From assembly GCA_019636815.1 (NCBI GenBank), contig JAHBWT010000005.1, forward strand, positions 1 through 64,000: DNA of 64,000 nt, in the 5' to 3' direction. The notes under the pieces were generated by a model. That model made no database searches. It was not told where the DNA came from and saw only the letters and a program-made list of their open reading frames with translations. Below are positions 51,213 to 61,541 of the stretch, one piece after another. This DNA is from Nitrospira sp. GTDB lineage: Bacteria; Nitrospirota; Nitrospiria; Nitrospirales; Nitrospiraceae. How positions within the stretch are numbered: position 1 is the stretch's first letter; every line of letters starts with the position of its first letter. The translations under genes were made by a program, and so were the position numbers.

Positions 51213-53638
51213 ACCGCGCGGTTCGAATTGTGATCATTGTGGTCATTCTTGGGGCAGCCACAGCAGGAATAGGAGGCTTCATGATACTTCGCGCCTCTCT
51301 CCCTGTGCTGGACGGAACAGTGGCAGTAGAGGGACTGACCGCCGCAGTTTCCGTAACGGCCGATGAGTATGGGGTCCCAACGATCGTTGCTGAGTCGCGG
51401 TTAGACGCCTTTCGAGCATTGGGGTATGTGACAGCGCGCGACCGCCTCTTTCAGATGGATCTGTTGCGACGAGGAGCGGCAGGACAATTAGCGGAAGTGG
51501 TGGGAAGGGCTGGTGTGGAAAACGATATCCGGCAGCGACGGCTCGGGTTGCAGCAAGTAGCGCAGGCGGTTGCCGCGCAATTACCACATGAACAACGCCA
51601 AGTCGTAGATGCCTATACCCAAGGCGTCAATGATTTTATCAGGCAAACGACGACATTCCCCTTCGAATTTATGTTGCTGAGCTACAGACCTCAGCTCTGG
51701 CGTCCGGAGGATTCCGTGCTTGCGATGCTGGCAATGTTTCAAGCGCTGAATTTGTACGATGACGATGAACGGATGCGTACGGTAATGGCGCAGACTTTGC
51801 CGCCGAAAGTCCTGTCGTTTTTATTGCCGGATATCGATCTCTATACCGATGCATTTTTGCATGATACCGAGCCGGACCAGTTTCAGCTTTCTATACCAGT
51901 TGAAGAATTGCTGGCGGTTCGTCAACTCGTTGGAGCAGAACCTGATGACCATGCACACGTCATTCGCCAAGAAAAGCCGACCATTGGATCAAACGGCTGG
52001 GTGCTTGCGGGTAGTCGTACGGCAGATGGTCGAGCGGTACTTGCCAACGATATGCATTGGGATATGGCCGTCCCCAATATCTGGTATCGCGCCCGCCTCA
52101 GATACGAGAACATCGACTTAATGGGCCTCGTGATTCCAGGAATTCCGGTCGTGATCGTCGGTAGTAATAGCCGGGTAGCCTGGGGCTTCACGAATATCGA
52201 GGGAGATTTCGTCGATCTCGTCCGTCTCGAGCTGAATCCTCATGACGTCCATCAATATAAAACGCCGGACGGGTGGCGTCGTTTTGAGGAGAGACAAGAG
52301 GTCATCAAAGTCAAAGGGGCGCCCGATGAAGTCGTGGACTGTACGGATTCTATATGGGGACCTGTGGCTGATCAGCCGCTCCTCGGCGAACCGGTCGCCG
52401 TCAGTTGGACCGGACGGGATCCGGATGCTGTCGACATCGGACTGGTCCAGATGGATCGTGTGCAAACGGTGAACGAAGCTATTGGCGTTCTCAATCGGGC
52501 AAAGGGACCCGCCAATAATGTGTTACTCGCAGATGCAGATGGACACATTGCATGGACCTACACCGGCCGGATCCCGATTCGTCGCGGGTTTGATGGTTCA
52601 ATAAGCGTTTCTTGGGCAGATGGGGAAAAGGGGTGGGCGGGATATGTAGCGGCAGAAGAGCTGCCTCATATCATCGACCCACCGTCAGGATTCATCGTCA
52701 GTGCCAATCAGCGCATGCTCGAGCATTATCCGCATCCCATCGGTCATGCTTTCGCCGGCGGATATCGCGCCTATCGAATTACTGAACGGTTGCGAGATAT
52801 GCACCGAGCGAAAGAAGCGGATCTTTTTCAGATCCAATTGGACACAAGGAGTGAATTCTATGAATTCTATAGACGGATTGCGCGTGAAGTTCTGACCGAC
52901 AACGCCATTCGGAACGATCTGTCTCTTACTCCTGTACGCCATACCATCGATGCCTGGAACGGACGAGCCGATATCGAGAGCGTGGGATACGGTTTTTTGA
53001 TTCAATTCAGAACCATCTTGATTCAATCCGTATTTGCACCATTCTTGGCTCGATGCATTGAGGAGTATCGGTACTGTGCCTATGGGGTGAATGAAACTTC
53101 GTTGCGTGCGTTATTGACTGCTCAAGTGCCAGCACTGGCTCCAGGAGATGATGGTTCCCATGACTGGCAATCATTTCTCATTGCAGCGTTGAAACGCAAT
53201 TGGCATGAATTACAGGAGAATTACGATGGCCCTTCGCCGGACCAACTGACCTGGGGCCAGATGAACCGCGTGGTTATTCGCCATCCTCTGAGTGGAGTGA
53301 TTCCAGGGCTCTCGCCGTTGCTCGACATGCCGGAGATTGAATCGCCTGGCTGCGGGTCCTGTGTCCGTGTCATGAGTAAAAAGGTAGCAGCCAGTGAGCG
53401 ATTAGTGATTTCGCCTGGACACCCGGAAGACGCCCTTTGGCATATGCCGGGCGGCCAGTCCGGCCATCCGCTCTCGCTCCATTATCGCGATCAACAGCAG
53501 GCATGGAGCATGGGAAAGGCCCTGCCTTTTGAGGGATCTTCCTCTCGTCATGCCCTGACATTGGTTCCAGCGATGCCCACGAAATCCAATGCGCGTCTGA
53601 CTCCGACGAGTGCGTCCATGCAGCACAACATCCACTAA
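51209..53638 (+). CDS. Periplasmic penicillin-acylase-family N-terminal nucleophile hydrolase
   Basis: 809 residues. An N-terminal signal anchor (residues 6-29) sends it to the periplasm. The alpha chain (about 35-265) contains [27 protein letters not shown]. The beta chain should start at the nucleophile Ser in [14 protein letters not shown] near 265, after autocatalytic removal of a linker. Further conserved parts: [15 protein letters not shown] and [10 protein letters not shown]-like [19 protein letters not shown]. PvdQ of pyoverdine pathways, an Ntn acylase, removes the fatty acid from the exported precursor. Its ATG overlaps the aminotransferase stop. A deacylating role here is inferred from gene context; sequence places it in the wider family. 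Confidence 0.88.
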   Translation: MNRAVRIVIIVVILGAATAGIGGFMILRASLPVLDGTVAVEGLTAAVSVTADEYGVPTIVAESRLDAFRALGYVTARDRLFQMDLLRRGAAGQLAEVVGRAGVENDIRQRRLGLQQVAQAVAAQLPHEQRQVVDAYTQGVNDFIRQTTTFPFEFMLLSYRPQLWRPEDSVLAMLAMFQALNLYDDDERMRTVMAQTLPPKVLSFLLPDIDLYTDAFLHDTEPDQFQLSIPVEELLAVRQLVGAEPDDHAHVIRQEKPTIGSNGWVLAGSRTADGRAVLANDMHWDMAVPNIWYRARLRYENIDLMGLVIPGIPVVIVGSNSRVAWGFTNIEGDFVDLVRLELNPHDVHQYKTPDGWRRFEERQEVIKVKGAPDEVVDCTDSIWGPVADQPLLGEPVAVSWTGRDPDAVDIGLVQMDRVQTVNEAIGVLNRAKGPANNVLLADADGHIAWTYTGRIPIRRGFDGSISVSWADGEKGWAGYVAAEELPHIIDPPSGFIVSANQRMLEHYPHPIGHAFAGGYRAYRITERLRDMHRAKEADLFQIQLDTRSEFYEFYRRIAREVLTDNAIRNDLSLTPVRHTIDAWNGRADIESVGYGFLIQFRTILIQSVFAPFLARCIEEYRYCAYGVNETSLRALLTAQVPALAPGDDGSHDWQSFLIAALKRNWHELQENYDGPSPDQLTWGQMNRVVIRHPLSGVIPGLSPLLDMPEIESPGCGSCVRVMSKKVAASERLVISPGHPEDALWHMPGGQSGHPLSLHYRDQQQAWSMGKALPFEGSSSRHALTLVPAMPTKSNARLTPTSASMQHNIH

Positions 53639-53663
53639 TAAACATATATCAAGGAAGGAAGTT

Positions 53664-53900
53664 ATGAGTCGCGATGAACAAGAAGATACAACGATTTACA
53701 AAGTGGTCGTGAATCACGAAGAACAATATTCCATCTGGCCGGAGTACAAAGCTAATCCCTTGGGATGGCGTGATGCGGGGAAGACGGGGCTCAAGCCGGA
53801 ATGCCTGGAGTACATCAACGAAGTGTGGACCGATATGCGTCCATTAAGCCTGAGGAAATGGATGGAGGAACAGGCCAAGACGAAAGAGGCGGCGGTGTGA
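53664..53900 (+). CDS. mbtH: MbtH-like NRPS chaperone
   Basis: 78 residues. The family motif is complete: [31 protein letters not shown] and [20 protein letters not shown], with the three conserved Trp. MbtH proteins bind the N-terminal subdomain of A domains and raise solubility or activity. The start at 53664 has AAGGAAGGAAG upstream. It directly precedes the thioesterase and serves the A domain of the downstream megasynthase. Confidence 0.97.
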   Translation: MSRDEQEDTTIYKVVVNHEEQYSIWPEYKANPLGWRDAGKTGLKPECLEYINEVWTDMRPLSLRKWMEEQAKTKEAAV

Positions 53901-54709
53901 GAACAACCGTGGCTCGCTCATCACAATGGATTGTACCCTCTCGCAAAAATGGCAGTCTGCGACTGTTCTGTATTCCCTACGCCGGTGGCGGGCCGTCTGT
54001 ATTTAGATCCTGGTCCGAGCACCTGCCGGTCGATGTCGAGGTCTGCGCAGTGCACGTTCCTGGGCGTGAAACCCGTGTCAATGAACCGGCAATCGGTGAT
54101 TTGATGTGTCTCGTCCGGGAATTGAGTAAGGCGATCGAACCCTATCTCGACCTCCCTTATGCTCTGTTCGGTCATAGCGTTGGAGGATTGGTCAGTTTCG
54201 AATTGGCGCGTGAATTGCGTCGTCGGTATGGAGTGGAACCGTTCCACCTCTTCATATCAGGCTGTCCCGCGCCACAACTGCGGGAGACTGATCCGATGTA
54301 CGATCTGCCGGAGGCTGAATTCTTGGCGCGCTTGCAGCAACTGAACGGGACGCCACCGGAAGTGATGAGTCATCCAGAATTGATGGCACTCATGGTACCG
54401 ACCTTGCGGGCGGATTTCTCGTTGCGCGACACCTACCGCTACCACGGAGAGCCACCGTTGACCTGTCCCATTTCAGCATTCGGCGGCACGCAGGATGCAG
54501 ACGTGGGCCATGAAAAATTGGAAGGGTGGCGCGAACACACCACGGCCCGCTTTCACGTGCGTTTGTTTCAAGGGAATCATTTTTTTCTGCGCACGGCGCA
54601 GGAACCGGTGCTCGAAACCCTCACGGCCTCGTTGAATTATGCCCGTGAAGTCGCTGTACCAACGCAGTCCTGTTCCACGAGGAGCATGTCTGCGGAGCAG
54701 GTATCCTGA
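53897..54709 (+). CDS. Type II thioesterase (editing)
   Basis: 270 residues from a GTG that overlaps the mbtH stop (GTGA). Alpha/beta-hydrolase: [17 protein letters not shown], nucleophile Ser in GHSVGG near 90, Asp in GGTQDADV near 200, and His in GNHFF near 229. It releases misprimed carrier proteins in NRPS/PKS systems. It is the counterpart of PvdG. The C-terminal 25 residues after the catalytic His are unusual only in being low in conservation. Confidence 0.94.
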   Translation: MRTTVARSSQWIVPSRKNGSLRLFCIPYAGGGPSVFRSWSEHLPVDVEVCAVHVPGRETRVNEPAIGDLMCLVRELSKAIEPYLDLPYALFGHSVGGLVSFELARELRRRYGVEPFHLFISGCPAPQLRETDPMYDLPEAEFLARLQQLNGTPPEVMSHPELMALMVPTLRADFSLRDTYRYHGEPPLTCPISAFGGTQDADVGHEKLEGWREHTTARFHVRLFQGNHFFLRTAQEPVLETLTASLNYAREVAVPTQSCSTRSMSAEQVS

Positions 54710-54766
54710 GTCGATGGATGATGATGCACGACTAAACAGTATGACTATTGGTTGGGAGGAGCCGCG

Positions 54767-55780
54767 ATGATCTCTTCTAGCGATATCACCTCGATGGCGT
54801 CCCCGCTGTTGGCTAAAAGTTTTTTCCCCTCTGATCGCCGACTTCCGCTGGTGGTGAGTCCGACCGGCGAGCGCAAGCTCGAAATCGTCGAAGCAGCCCT
54901 TCGTGATGAGGTGCAGGCTCATCTCTCGAAGGTCGGCGGAATATTGTTTCGAGGATTTCCTGTCGATTCCACGGAGGCCTTTGAGCGGCTGGTCAAAAGC
55001 GTGACTCCGGATCTGTTGGGGTATGAATTTCGATCGACGCCGCGTTCGCATGTCAACAATCGGATTTATACGTCGACGGAATATCCGGCCCATCAACATA
55101 TTCCCCTCCATAATGAAAACGCCTACACGACTGAATGGCCGATGAAGATCTGGTTCTACTGCGCACAGTCTGCTCAAGAGGGAGGCATGACGCCTATCGC
55201 AGACAGCCGCGAAGTCTTCAATCGCATGCCGGCCAAGATCAAAGATCGTTTCACCGAAAAAAGGGTCATGTATGTGCGGAACTATGGGAACGGACTCGAT
55301 CTCCCTTGGCAGAAGGTCTTCAACACGTCCAATCGAACCGAAGTGGATCAATTTTGCAAGCGGGCTGGTATTCAACAGGAATGGAAAGAGGACGGTGAAT
55401 TGCGTACACGCCACGTCTGTCAGGCGATCGCGGTGCATCCGAAGACGAGAGAAACGGTGTGGTTCAATCAGGCCCATCTGTTCCATGTCTCGAACCTTGA
55501 GCCGTCTGTGCAGGAGTCCTTGCTGGCAGTCGTGGCCGAGGAAGATCTCCCGCGGCAGACCTACTATGGAGATGGCACGCCGATCGAAGACTCCGTGCTG
55601 GAGGACATTCGAGAGGTCTATCGGACGGTCGCCGTTCAATTTCCCTGGCAAGACGGGGATGTAATGTTGCTGGATAACATGTTGGCCGCCCATGGACGGA
55701 CGCCATTCAAGGGCCCGCGCAAAGTGCTGGTGGCCATGGCCGAACCATGTTCCGCAACGCGAGAGGGGCGATTGGTCTAA
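54767..55780 (+). CDS. SyrP-like Fe(II)/2-oxoglutarate hydroxylase (TauD family)
   Basis: 337 residues; GGAGGAG stands 6 bases before the ATG at 54767. TauD/TfdA fold: HNENAYTTEWPMKIWFYC provides the first His and acidic metal ligand, and LLDNMLAAHGRTPFKGPRKVLVAM provides the distal His and the Arg for 2-oxoglutarate. The DNMLAAHGR and FKGPRKVL motifs match SyrP-like beta-hydroxylases, which act on carrier-bound aspartate (syringomycin, some pyoverdines); beta-hydroxyaspartate is a common iron ligand. It lies 9 bases before the megasynthase. Substrate position is inferred. Confidence 0.87.
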   Translation: MISSSDITSMASPLLAKSFFPSDRRLPLVVSPTGERKLEIVEAALRDEVQAHLSKVGGILFRGFPVDSTEAFERLVKSVTPDLLGYEFRSTPRSHVNNRIYTSTEYPAHQHIPLHNENAYTTEWPMKIWFYCAQSAQEGGMTPIADSREVFNRMPAKIKDRFTEKRVMYVRNYGNGLDLPWQKVFNTSNRTEVDQFCKRAGIQQEWKEDGELRTRHVCQAIAVHPKTRETVWFNQAHLFHVSNLEPSVQESLLAVVAEEDLPRQTYYGDGTPIEDSVLEDIREVYRTVAVQFPWQDGDVMLLDNMLAAHGRTPFKGPRKVLVAMAEPCSATREGRLV

Positions 55781-55789
55781 CTATCCATC

Positions 55790-58700
55790 ATGTCCATGGC
55801 AACTGAGATACAAATGAAATCAGCCACGTTTGTGGAGCTCTTGCGGCAGAGGGCCGCACGCACACCGAATCAGCAGGCCTATGAATTCCTGTTAGACGGC
55901 GAAACGGACAGTGATCGGATCACCTATGCGGAATTGGACCGTCGGGCGAAAGCGATTGCGGCATGGCTACAGTCAAGGAGGGCCTTGGGGGAGCGCGCCC
56001 TTCTGCTCTATCCGCCAGGACTGGAGTACATTGCGGCCTTTTTTGGTTGTTTATATGCCGGTGTCATCGCGGTACCAGCCTATCCTCCGCAACGGAAGCG
56101 AGGCTTGCCGCGCGTCCAGGCTATGGCGTTGGATTCACAGGCGGCCTATGTGTTGACGACGTCGTCGATTCACCAGACGATCGAACGGTTGGCCGGTCAG
56201 GAACCGGAATACCAGCACCTGGTCGCGTTGCAGTGGTTCACCACCGACAAGATAGTGCCTGAGCTCGAGCGGGACTGGCATGAGCCGAACCTCACCACCG
56301 ATACCCTTGCCTTTCTTCAATACACATCCGGCTCGACAGGAATGCCGAAAGGCGTGATGGTCAGTCACGGTAACCTGCTGCATAACGAACGCCTGATCCA
56401 AGAGGCATTCGGGCATACACAACAAGAGCTGATCGTCGGATGGTTACCGCTGTACCACGACATGGGGTTGATCGGAAACGTGCTCCAACCTCTCTATCTC
56501 GGCGTACCTTGTGTATTGATGTCGCCGCCGCATTTTCTGCAGAAACCGGTGCGATGGCTCTCCGCCATTTCCCGGTATCGGGCGACGACCAGTGGTAGTC
56601 CAAATTTCGCCTATGACCTCTGCGTGAGACAGATCTCCGAGGCACAGCGCGTTGCATTAGACTTGAGCAGCTGGACCATCGCCTTCAATGGAGCCGAACC
56701 GATTCGTCCCAGTACACTCGAACGGTTTGCCGATACGTTTCAGTCTTGTGGATTTCGACGAGAGGCCTTCTACTCCTGTTACGGTCTTGCCGAGGCGACC
56801 TTATTGGTGACGGGCGGAGTTAGGCAGAATCTTCCGACCATACGAGCAGTCGGTAAGTCGACTCTTGAGAAAGGACAGGTTTCATCGACGGAAAGCGAGG
56901 AGAGTGATGACGCTGCGACATTGGTTGGGTGCGGGATCATCCGCTCGGATCAGCAGGTACGCATCGTCCAACCGGAATCTCGGGAAGGATGTCCTGATGG
57001 CCAGGTAGGAGAAATTTGGGTCAACGGACCCAGCGTGGCTCAAGGCTATTGGCAGCGTGAGGGAGAGACGAACGAGACGTTCAAGGCCTACATCATCGAC
57101 ACGAACGAGGGACCATTTCTCCGCACCGGTGACCTAGGCTTTCTGAACAAGGGAGAACTGTTTGTCACCGGACGTCTGAAAGACCTTATCATCATTCGCG
57201 GTCGCAACCACTATCCGCAAGACATCGAACAGACGGTCGAAGAGAGTCACCCTGCACTTCGATCCGGCTGTGGTGCGGCCTTTTCGGTCGTCGAACACAA
57301 TGAAGAGCAGTTAGTCGTCGTGCAGGAATTGGAAGCACGCGTCAAGAATCCTGCTGTGGAAGCCGTGACGGCAGCGATTCGACGACAGGTTGCGGAGCAA
57401 CATGATGTCCATGTCTCGACGGTGGTGTTGATCAAGGCCGGGACACTTTCCAAGACGTCCAGCGGAAAAGTCCAGCGCAGGCTTTGCCGTGACCGATTTC
57501 TTACAGGTGCACTGACGGTGATCGCTGAATCGGCCGCACTCTTTTCTCAGGATTTCATCGGAGATCACCGTGAAGCCGCAAGCACGGAGTCGCTCTCGCA
57601 GATGCTGGATTTGGAGAAAAGTGTGGCGGAGCTATGGTCACGTGTCCTGGAGCGGCCTGCGATCAACCGCTATGACGATTTTTTTGCCTTGGGTGGGGAT
57701 TCGCTCCGGGGCATGCAGATAGTTGGAAACATTCAGGAGCGTTGGCAGGTGGATCTTTCACTGGATGCGCTCTTCGACCATCCCAGCTTAGAAGAATTTG
57801 TTGCCTATGTGCAGACGCTTCCGAAGAAGATGGAGCGCTCCGCGCCTTCCGAGATGCCTCAACCGGCACAGCGCGAGAGTGCGATGCCCCTTTCTCCGGC
57901 ACAGGAACGATTTTGGTTTTTGGAGCAGCTTGCCCAAGGAAGCGCCATCAACAACGTTCCGGTTGCCTTGCGGTTGCAGGGCAGGTTAGATGTTGAAGCG
58001 CTGCGCACTGCGCTTGCTCACCTGCTCCACCGCCATGAAGTGCTGCGTTCACGATGTGTGTTACAGAACGGATGCCCGATGCAGGTCATCGACCCTCCTT
58101 CGACGAGCGAGTGTACAACTACGGATCTTCGCGCAATCCCTCAGGACGCACGCGAGGCGGAATTGCGGCGGCTCATTTATGCCGAAGCACATCGCCCCTT
58201 TGACTTGACTGAGGGGTCGCTCCTGCGGGCCAAACTGTTTCTCGTCCAAGACGACGAGCAGGTGCTGTCGTTGACGCTCCATCACATCGTGACGGACGGG
58301 TGGTCGATGGGGATACTCAAACAGGAGTTGGCGGATCTTTACCGTTCGTTCAAGGACGGGCAAGCATCGTCTTTGCCGCCTCTGCCCGTCCAATATTTCG
58401 ACGTGATGCAGTTTGAGGTGGCGTCGCAACAACCGATCTTCGAACGGGAGCTGGACTATTGGCGGCACCGTTTGGAGCAGGTACCTGATCTGCTCACACT
58501 GCCGTACGACTATCCTCGGCCGGAAGTACAGGGACATCGAGGAACACGCTACAAATGGGTCATCCCGGCAGAGCTCGTCGGTCGGGTGAAGGAGATGGGA
58601 GCTATGCAGCGAAGCACGCTCTTCATGACCTTGCTTGCGGCATTTAATCTATTGCTGTTCCGTTACAGCGGTCAAACTGATTTTTGCGTCGGTACCCCGG

Positions 58701-61540
58701 TAGCAAACCGCTGGCATCGGCAGAGCCAGGGGCTTATCGGCTGCTTCGTCAACACAATGGCCTTGCGGGCCGAGTTGTCCGGAAATCCTACCCTTTCCGA
58801 ATTGCTGGCACGGGTGAAAGCGACGGTGTTGGGAGCTCATGCACACCACGCGGTGCCGTTCGAGCGGGTGGTTGATGAATTGGGAGTTGCGAAGGATGTC
58901 GGACGTACACCGTTGTTTCAAGTCATGTTCGTATTGGAAGACAGGCTGTCCGACATTCGGCAGTTCGCCGACCTTGCGACATCCAGGCTGGAGGTCAGTA
59001 CGGGAACCTCGGTCTTTGACTTGACACTGGAGCTGTTACAACGTGCCGATGGCAGCATTACGGCGTGGTTCGAATACAGCACCGATCTCTTCACCGAATC
59101 GACGATCGCTCGGATGGCGAAACACTACGAAGAGATCCTATGTCACATCGCCGCCGGTGCTGACGGTCCGGTCAGTGAATGGTCTATGCTGCCGACCGAT
59201 GAACGGCAGGCCCTGTTGATCGGCTGTCATGGGCCCTATCGCCCGCATCCGAAAAGCCGGTGCATGCCCGAACTGTTTGAAGCCCAAGCGGCGAAGACAC
59301 CGGATGCCACGGCCTTGGTCTGCGAAGGGCGTGCATATACGTATGCCTCGCTCGATGCGCACGCGAATCAATGTGCACGATTGCTGCGGCGATGGGGGGT
59401 CGGACCGGAGACCAGGGTCGGACTGTGCCTGCATCGATCTTTTGAAATGATCGTCGGTCTGCTGGGTTGTCTGAAGGCAGGAGCAGCCTACCTGCCGATC
59501 GATCCGTCGTATCCGGAAGAGCGAAAGGCCGTCATGGTGGAGGACGGGCGGCCTGCGGTGATCTTGACTCAGCAGAGCGTGGCTGACTCGTTGCCTCGCT
59601 CAAACGCATTCGCGTTTGCGTTAGATAGCCAATGGGAACAAGCAGCGAGTCTTTCCGCCGACAATGTGCCGTCTTGGACACATCCCGAGAATGCCGCATA
59701 CATCCTGTACACGTCCGGTACGACCGGCCGCCCAAAAGGCACCGTCGTGAGCCACCGCGCCATGGTGAACCATGTGGCTGAAATGGTGCACCAATATGCG
59801 CTGACGCCGGAGGACCGCGTGCTACAGTTCGCTTCTGTGAGTTTCGACGTCGCGCTGGAGGAATGTTTCCCTACGTGGCTGGCCGGCGCGACCGTTGTGT
59901 TGAGGCCTAGCGAGCCGCTTCCGGCCTATTCCGATTTTCACGCCTTTCTTCATGCCCATCGGCTGACTGTCTTGAACCTCCCAACTCCCTATTGGGCAGG
60001 ATGGACCGAAGACCTTGAACAGACCGGCACGCCACTTCCGCCAGAACTCCGGCTGGTGGTGATCGGAAGCGAAAAGGCATGGCCGAACGACCTTCGGCGG
60101 TGGCGACGGGTCTCGGGCAATGCGGTGGGTTGGTGCAATTCCTATGGACCGACCGAGGCGACGGTCACTGCCAGTGTTTATCATCCAGATACCAACACGG
60201 ACTGGCTGGCATTGCGGACGATACCGATCGGACGGCCCATTGCAAACGTTCAACTGTATATCCTTGACGCCTTCCTCCAGCCGGTACCGCTAGGTGTACC
60301 GGGTGATCTGTATATCGGAGGGCTCGGTCTCGCGCGCGGCTACCATCACCTACCTGCTATGACTGCTGAGGTGTTCATTCCCCATCCGTTTGCCGTCACC
60401 CAGGGAGAGCGTCTCTACCGGACAGGCGACCGGGCATGCCGACGAGCGGACGGCAATGTCGAATTTTTAGGGCGCCGCGACGATCAGATCAAGATTCGCG
60501 GGTTTCGGGTGGAACTGGCCGATATTGAGGCCCATACGCGTCAACATCCACAGGTGAAAGATGCGCGGGTGTTCCTGGAGTCAGCCTCTCAGTCGGACTG
60601 GATGGCAACATTCAACAGACTCAGCGAACAAGATCAAGAGCAGCTGATTCGCGAGATCGAAGCCATCCCCGCCACAGAAGCACAATGGCTGTGTGACATG
60701 GAATCAGATGCAGAGGAACGGAGGAAAACGGTGATCCAACGGAAGCCCGAATTCGATGTGTATTTGAAGATCAATAAGGGTGAATTCTTGACTCCTCCGC
60801 GTGCCAATCAGCGAAATTGGCTGTTGCGGCGGGCACTGGATGAATTCTCCGATGATCTTCTGGCTCTTGACGATCTGGCCAAACGGTTTGTGTCAGGATC
60901 GGATCGCATCAGCATCGAGCGGGAGTGGACGGGCGGCCAGGCGCAGTATACGTCGTCCGAGCTAATCATCGAAGGGCAGCAGGTGATGCAGGATTGGGAG
61001 ACGCCCCTGATGCGGGCCATGGCGCGTATTGTCACGGAATCGCAGGGCGATGTCCTCGAAGTCGGGTTTGGCATGGGGATCTCCGCCTCCGCTATTCAGG
61101 AGGGCCAGCCGCGGTCACATTCCATTATCGAATGCAATCGCCAGGTGATGGAAGTCTTCGCCGAATGGCGCAACCGCTATCCTGGCCGCGACATACGCCT
61201 TGTGGAAGGCAAATGGCAGGATGTGGTCGACAACATCGGGCCCTTCGACGGCGTATTTTTTGATACCTATCCCTCCAGCGAAGCGGAATTTGAGGAAAGT
61301 GTCATCAACAGCATCAATTTCGCCGAGGCCTTCATTCCGGTCGCGGCCAAGTTGCTCCATCCCGGTGGATGCTTGAGCTATTACACAAACGAGATCGACT
61401 CTTTCAGCCGACGGCATCAGCGGTTTCTCCTGCAGCATTTCAGTTCGTTCACGCTGAGCGTGGTCCGTTCCCTCCTTCCTCCCGACGATTGCCATTATTG
61501 GTGGGCCGATTCGATGGCGGTCGTCAAGGCGGTGAAATGA
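55790..61540 (+). CDS. FAAL-PCP-C-A megasynthase with A domain interrupted by a GAMT-like methyltransferase
   Basis: 1916 residues. Domains by position: FAAL (about 10-590; TSGSTGMPKG near 180), which adenylates a fatty acid and loads it; carrier (Ser in LGGDSLRG near 638); condensation domain (about 695-1115; HHIVTDG near 831), with a starter-type position after FAAL; adenylation domain (from about 1155; A3 TSGTTGRPKG near 1308, A5 NSYGPTEA near 1450, A7 YRTGDR near 1543, A8 DDQIKIRGFR near 1565). After A8 come about 160 unassigned residues, then VMQDWETPLMRAM and VLEVGFGMGIS near 1755, FDTYPSSE and PPDDCHYWW to the end: a GAMT/RMT2-type methyltransferase. No A9-A10 or second PCP follows; these are in the next gene. 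Hand-read specificity residues D-V-E-N-V-I-S-V-T are uncertain. Confidence 0.93.
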   Translation: MSMATEIQMKSATFVELLRQRAARTPNQQAYEFLLDGETDSDRITYAELDRRAKAIAAWLQSRRALGERALLLYPPGLEYIAAFFGCLYAGVIAVPAYPPQRKRGLPRVQAMALDSQAAYVLTTSSIHQTIERLAGQEPEYQHLVALQWFTTDKIVPELERDWHEPNLTTDTLAFLQYTSGSTGMPKGVMVSHGNLLHNERLIQEAFGHTQQELIVGWLPLYHDMGLIGNVLQPLYLGVPCVLMSPPHFLQKPVRWLSAISRYRATTSGSPNFAYDLCVRQISEAQRVALDLSSWTIAFNGAEPIRPSTLERFADTFQSCGFRREAFYSCYGLAEATLLVTGGVRQNLPTIRAVGKSTLEKGQVSSTESEESDDAATLVGCGIIRSDQQVRIVQPESREGCPDGQVGEIWVNGPSVAQGYWQREGETNETFKAYIIDTNEGPFLRTGDLGFLNKGELFVTGRLKDLIIIRGRNHYPQDIEQTVEESHPALRSGCGAAFSVVEHNEEQLVVVQELEARVKNPAVEAVTAAIRRQVAEQHDVHVSTVVLIKAGTLSKTSSGKVQRRLCRDRFLTGALTVIAESAALFSQDFIGDHREAASTESLSQMLDLEKSVAELWSRVLERPAINRYDDFFALGGDSLRGMQIVGNIQERWQVDLSLDALFDHPSLEEFVAYVQTLPKKMERSAPSEMPQPAQRESAMPLSPAQERFWFLEQLAQGSAINNVPVALRLQGRLDVEALRTALAHLLHRHEVLRSRCVLQNGCPMQVIDPPSTSECTTTDLRAIPQDAREAELRRLIYAEAHRPFDLTEGSLLRAKLFLVQDDEQVLSLTLHHIVTDGWSMGILKQELADLYRSFKDGQASSLPPLPVQYFDVMQFEVASQQPIFERELDYWRHRLEQVPDLLTLPYDYPRPEVQGHRGTRYKWVIPAELVGRVKEMGAMQRSTLFMTLLAAFNLLLFRYSGQTDFCVGTPVANRWHRQSQGLIGCFVNTMALRAELSGNPTLSELLARVKATVLGAHAHHAVPFERVVDELGVAKDVGRTPLFQVMFVLEDRLSDIRQFADLATSRLEVSTGTSVFDLTLELLQRADGSITAWFEYSTDLFTESTIARMAKHYEEILCHIAAGADGPVSEWSMLPTDERQALLIGCHGPYRPHPKSRCMPELFEAQAAKTPDATALVCEGRAYTYASLDAHANQCARLLRRWGVGPETRVGLCLHRSFEMIVGLLGCLKAGAAYLPIDPSYPEERKAVMVEDGRPAVILTQQSVADSLPRSNAFAFALDSQWEQAASLSADNVPSWTHPENAAYILYTSGTTGRPKGTVVSHRAMVNHVAEMVHQYALTPEDRVLQFASVSFDVALEECFPTWLAGATVVLRPSEPLPAYSDFHAFLHAHRLTVLNLPTPYWAGWTEDLEQTGTPLPPELRLVVIGSEKAWPNDLRRWRRVSGNAVGWCNSYGPTEATVTASVYHPDTNTDWLALRTIPIGRPIANVQLYILDAFLQPVPLGVPGDLYIGGLGLARGYHHLPAMTAEVFIPHPFAVTQGERLYRTGDRACRRADGNVEFLGRRDDQIKIRGFRVELADIEAHTRQHPQVKDARVFLESASQSDWMATFNRLSEQDQEQLIREIEAIPATEAQWLCDMESDAEERRKTVIQRKPEFDVYLKINKGEFLTPPRANQRNWLLRRALDEFSDDLLALDDLAKRFVSGSDRISIEREWTGGQAQYTSSELIIEGQQVMQDWETPLMRAMARIVTESQGDVLEVGFGMGISASAIQEGQPRSHSIIECNRQVMEVFAEWRNRYPGRDIRLVEGKWQDVVDNIGPFDGVFFDTYPSSEAEFEESVINSINFAEAFIPVAAKLLHPGGCLSYYTNEIDSFSRRHQRFLLQHFSSFTLSVVRSLLPPDDCHYWWADSMAVVKAVK

Positions 61541-61541
61541 C

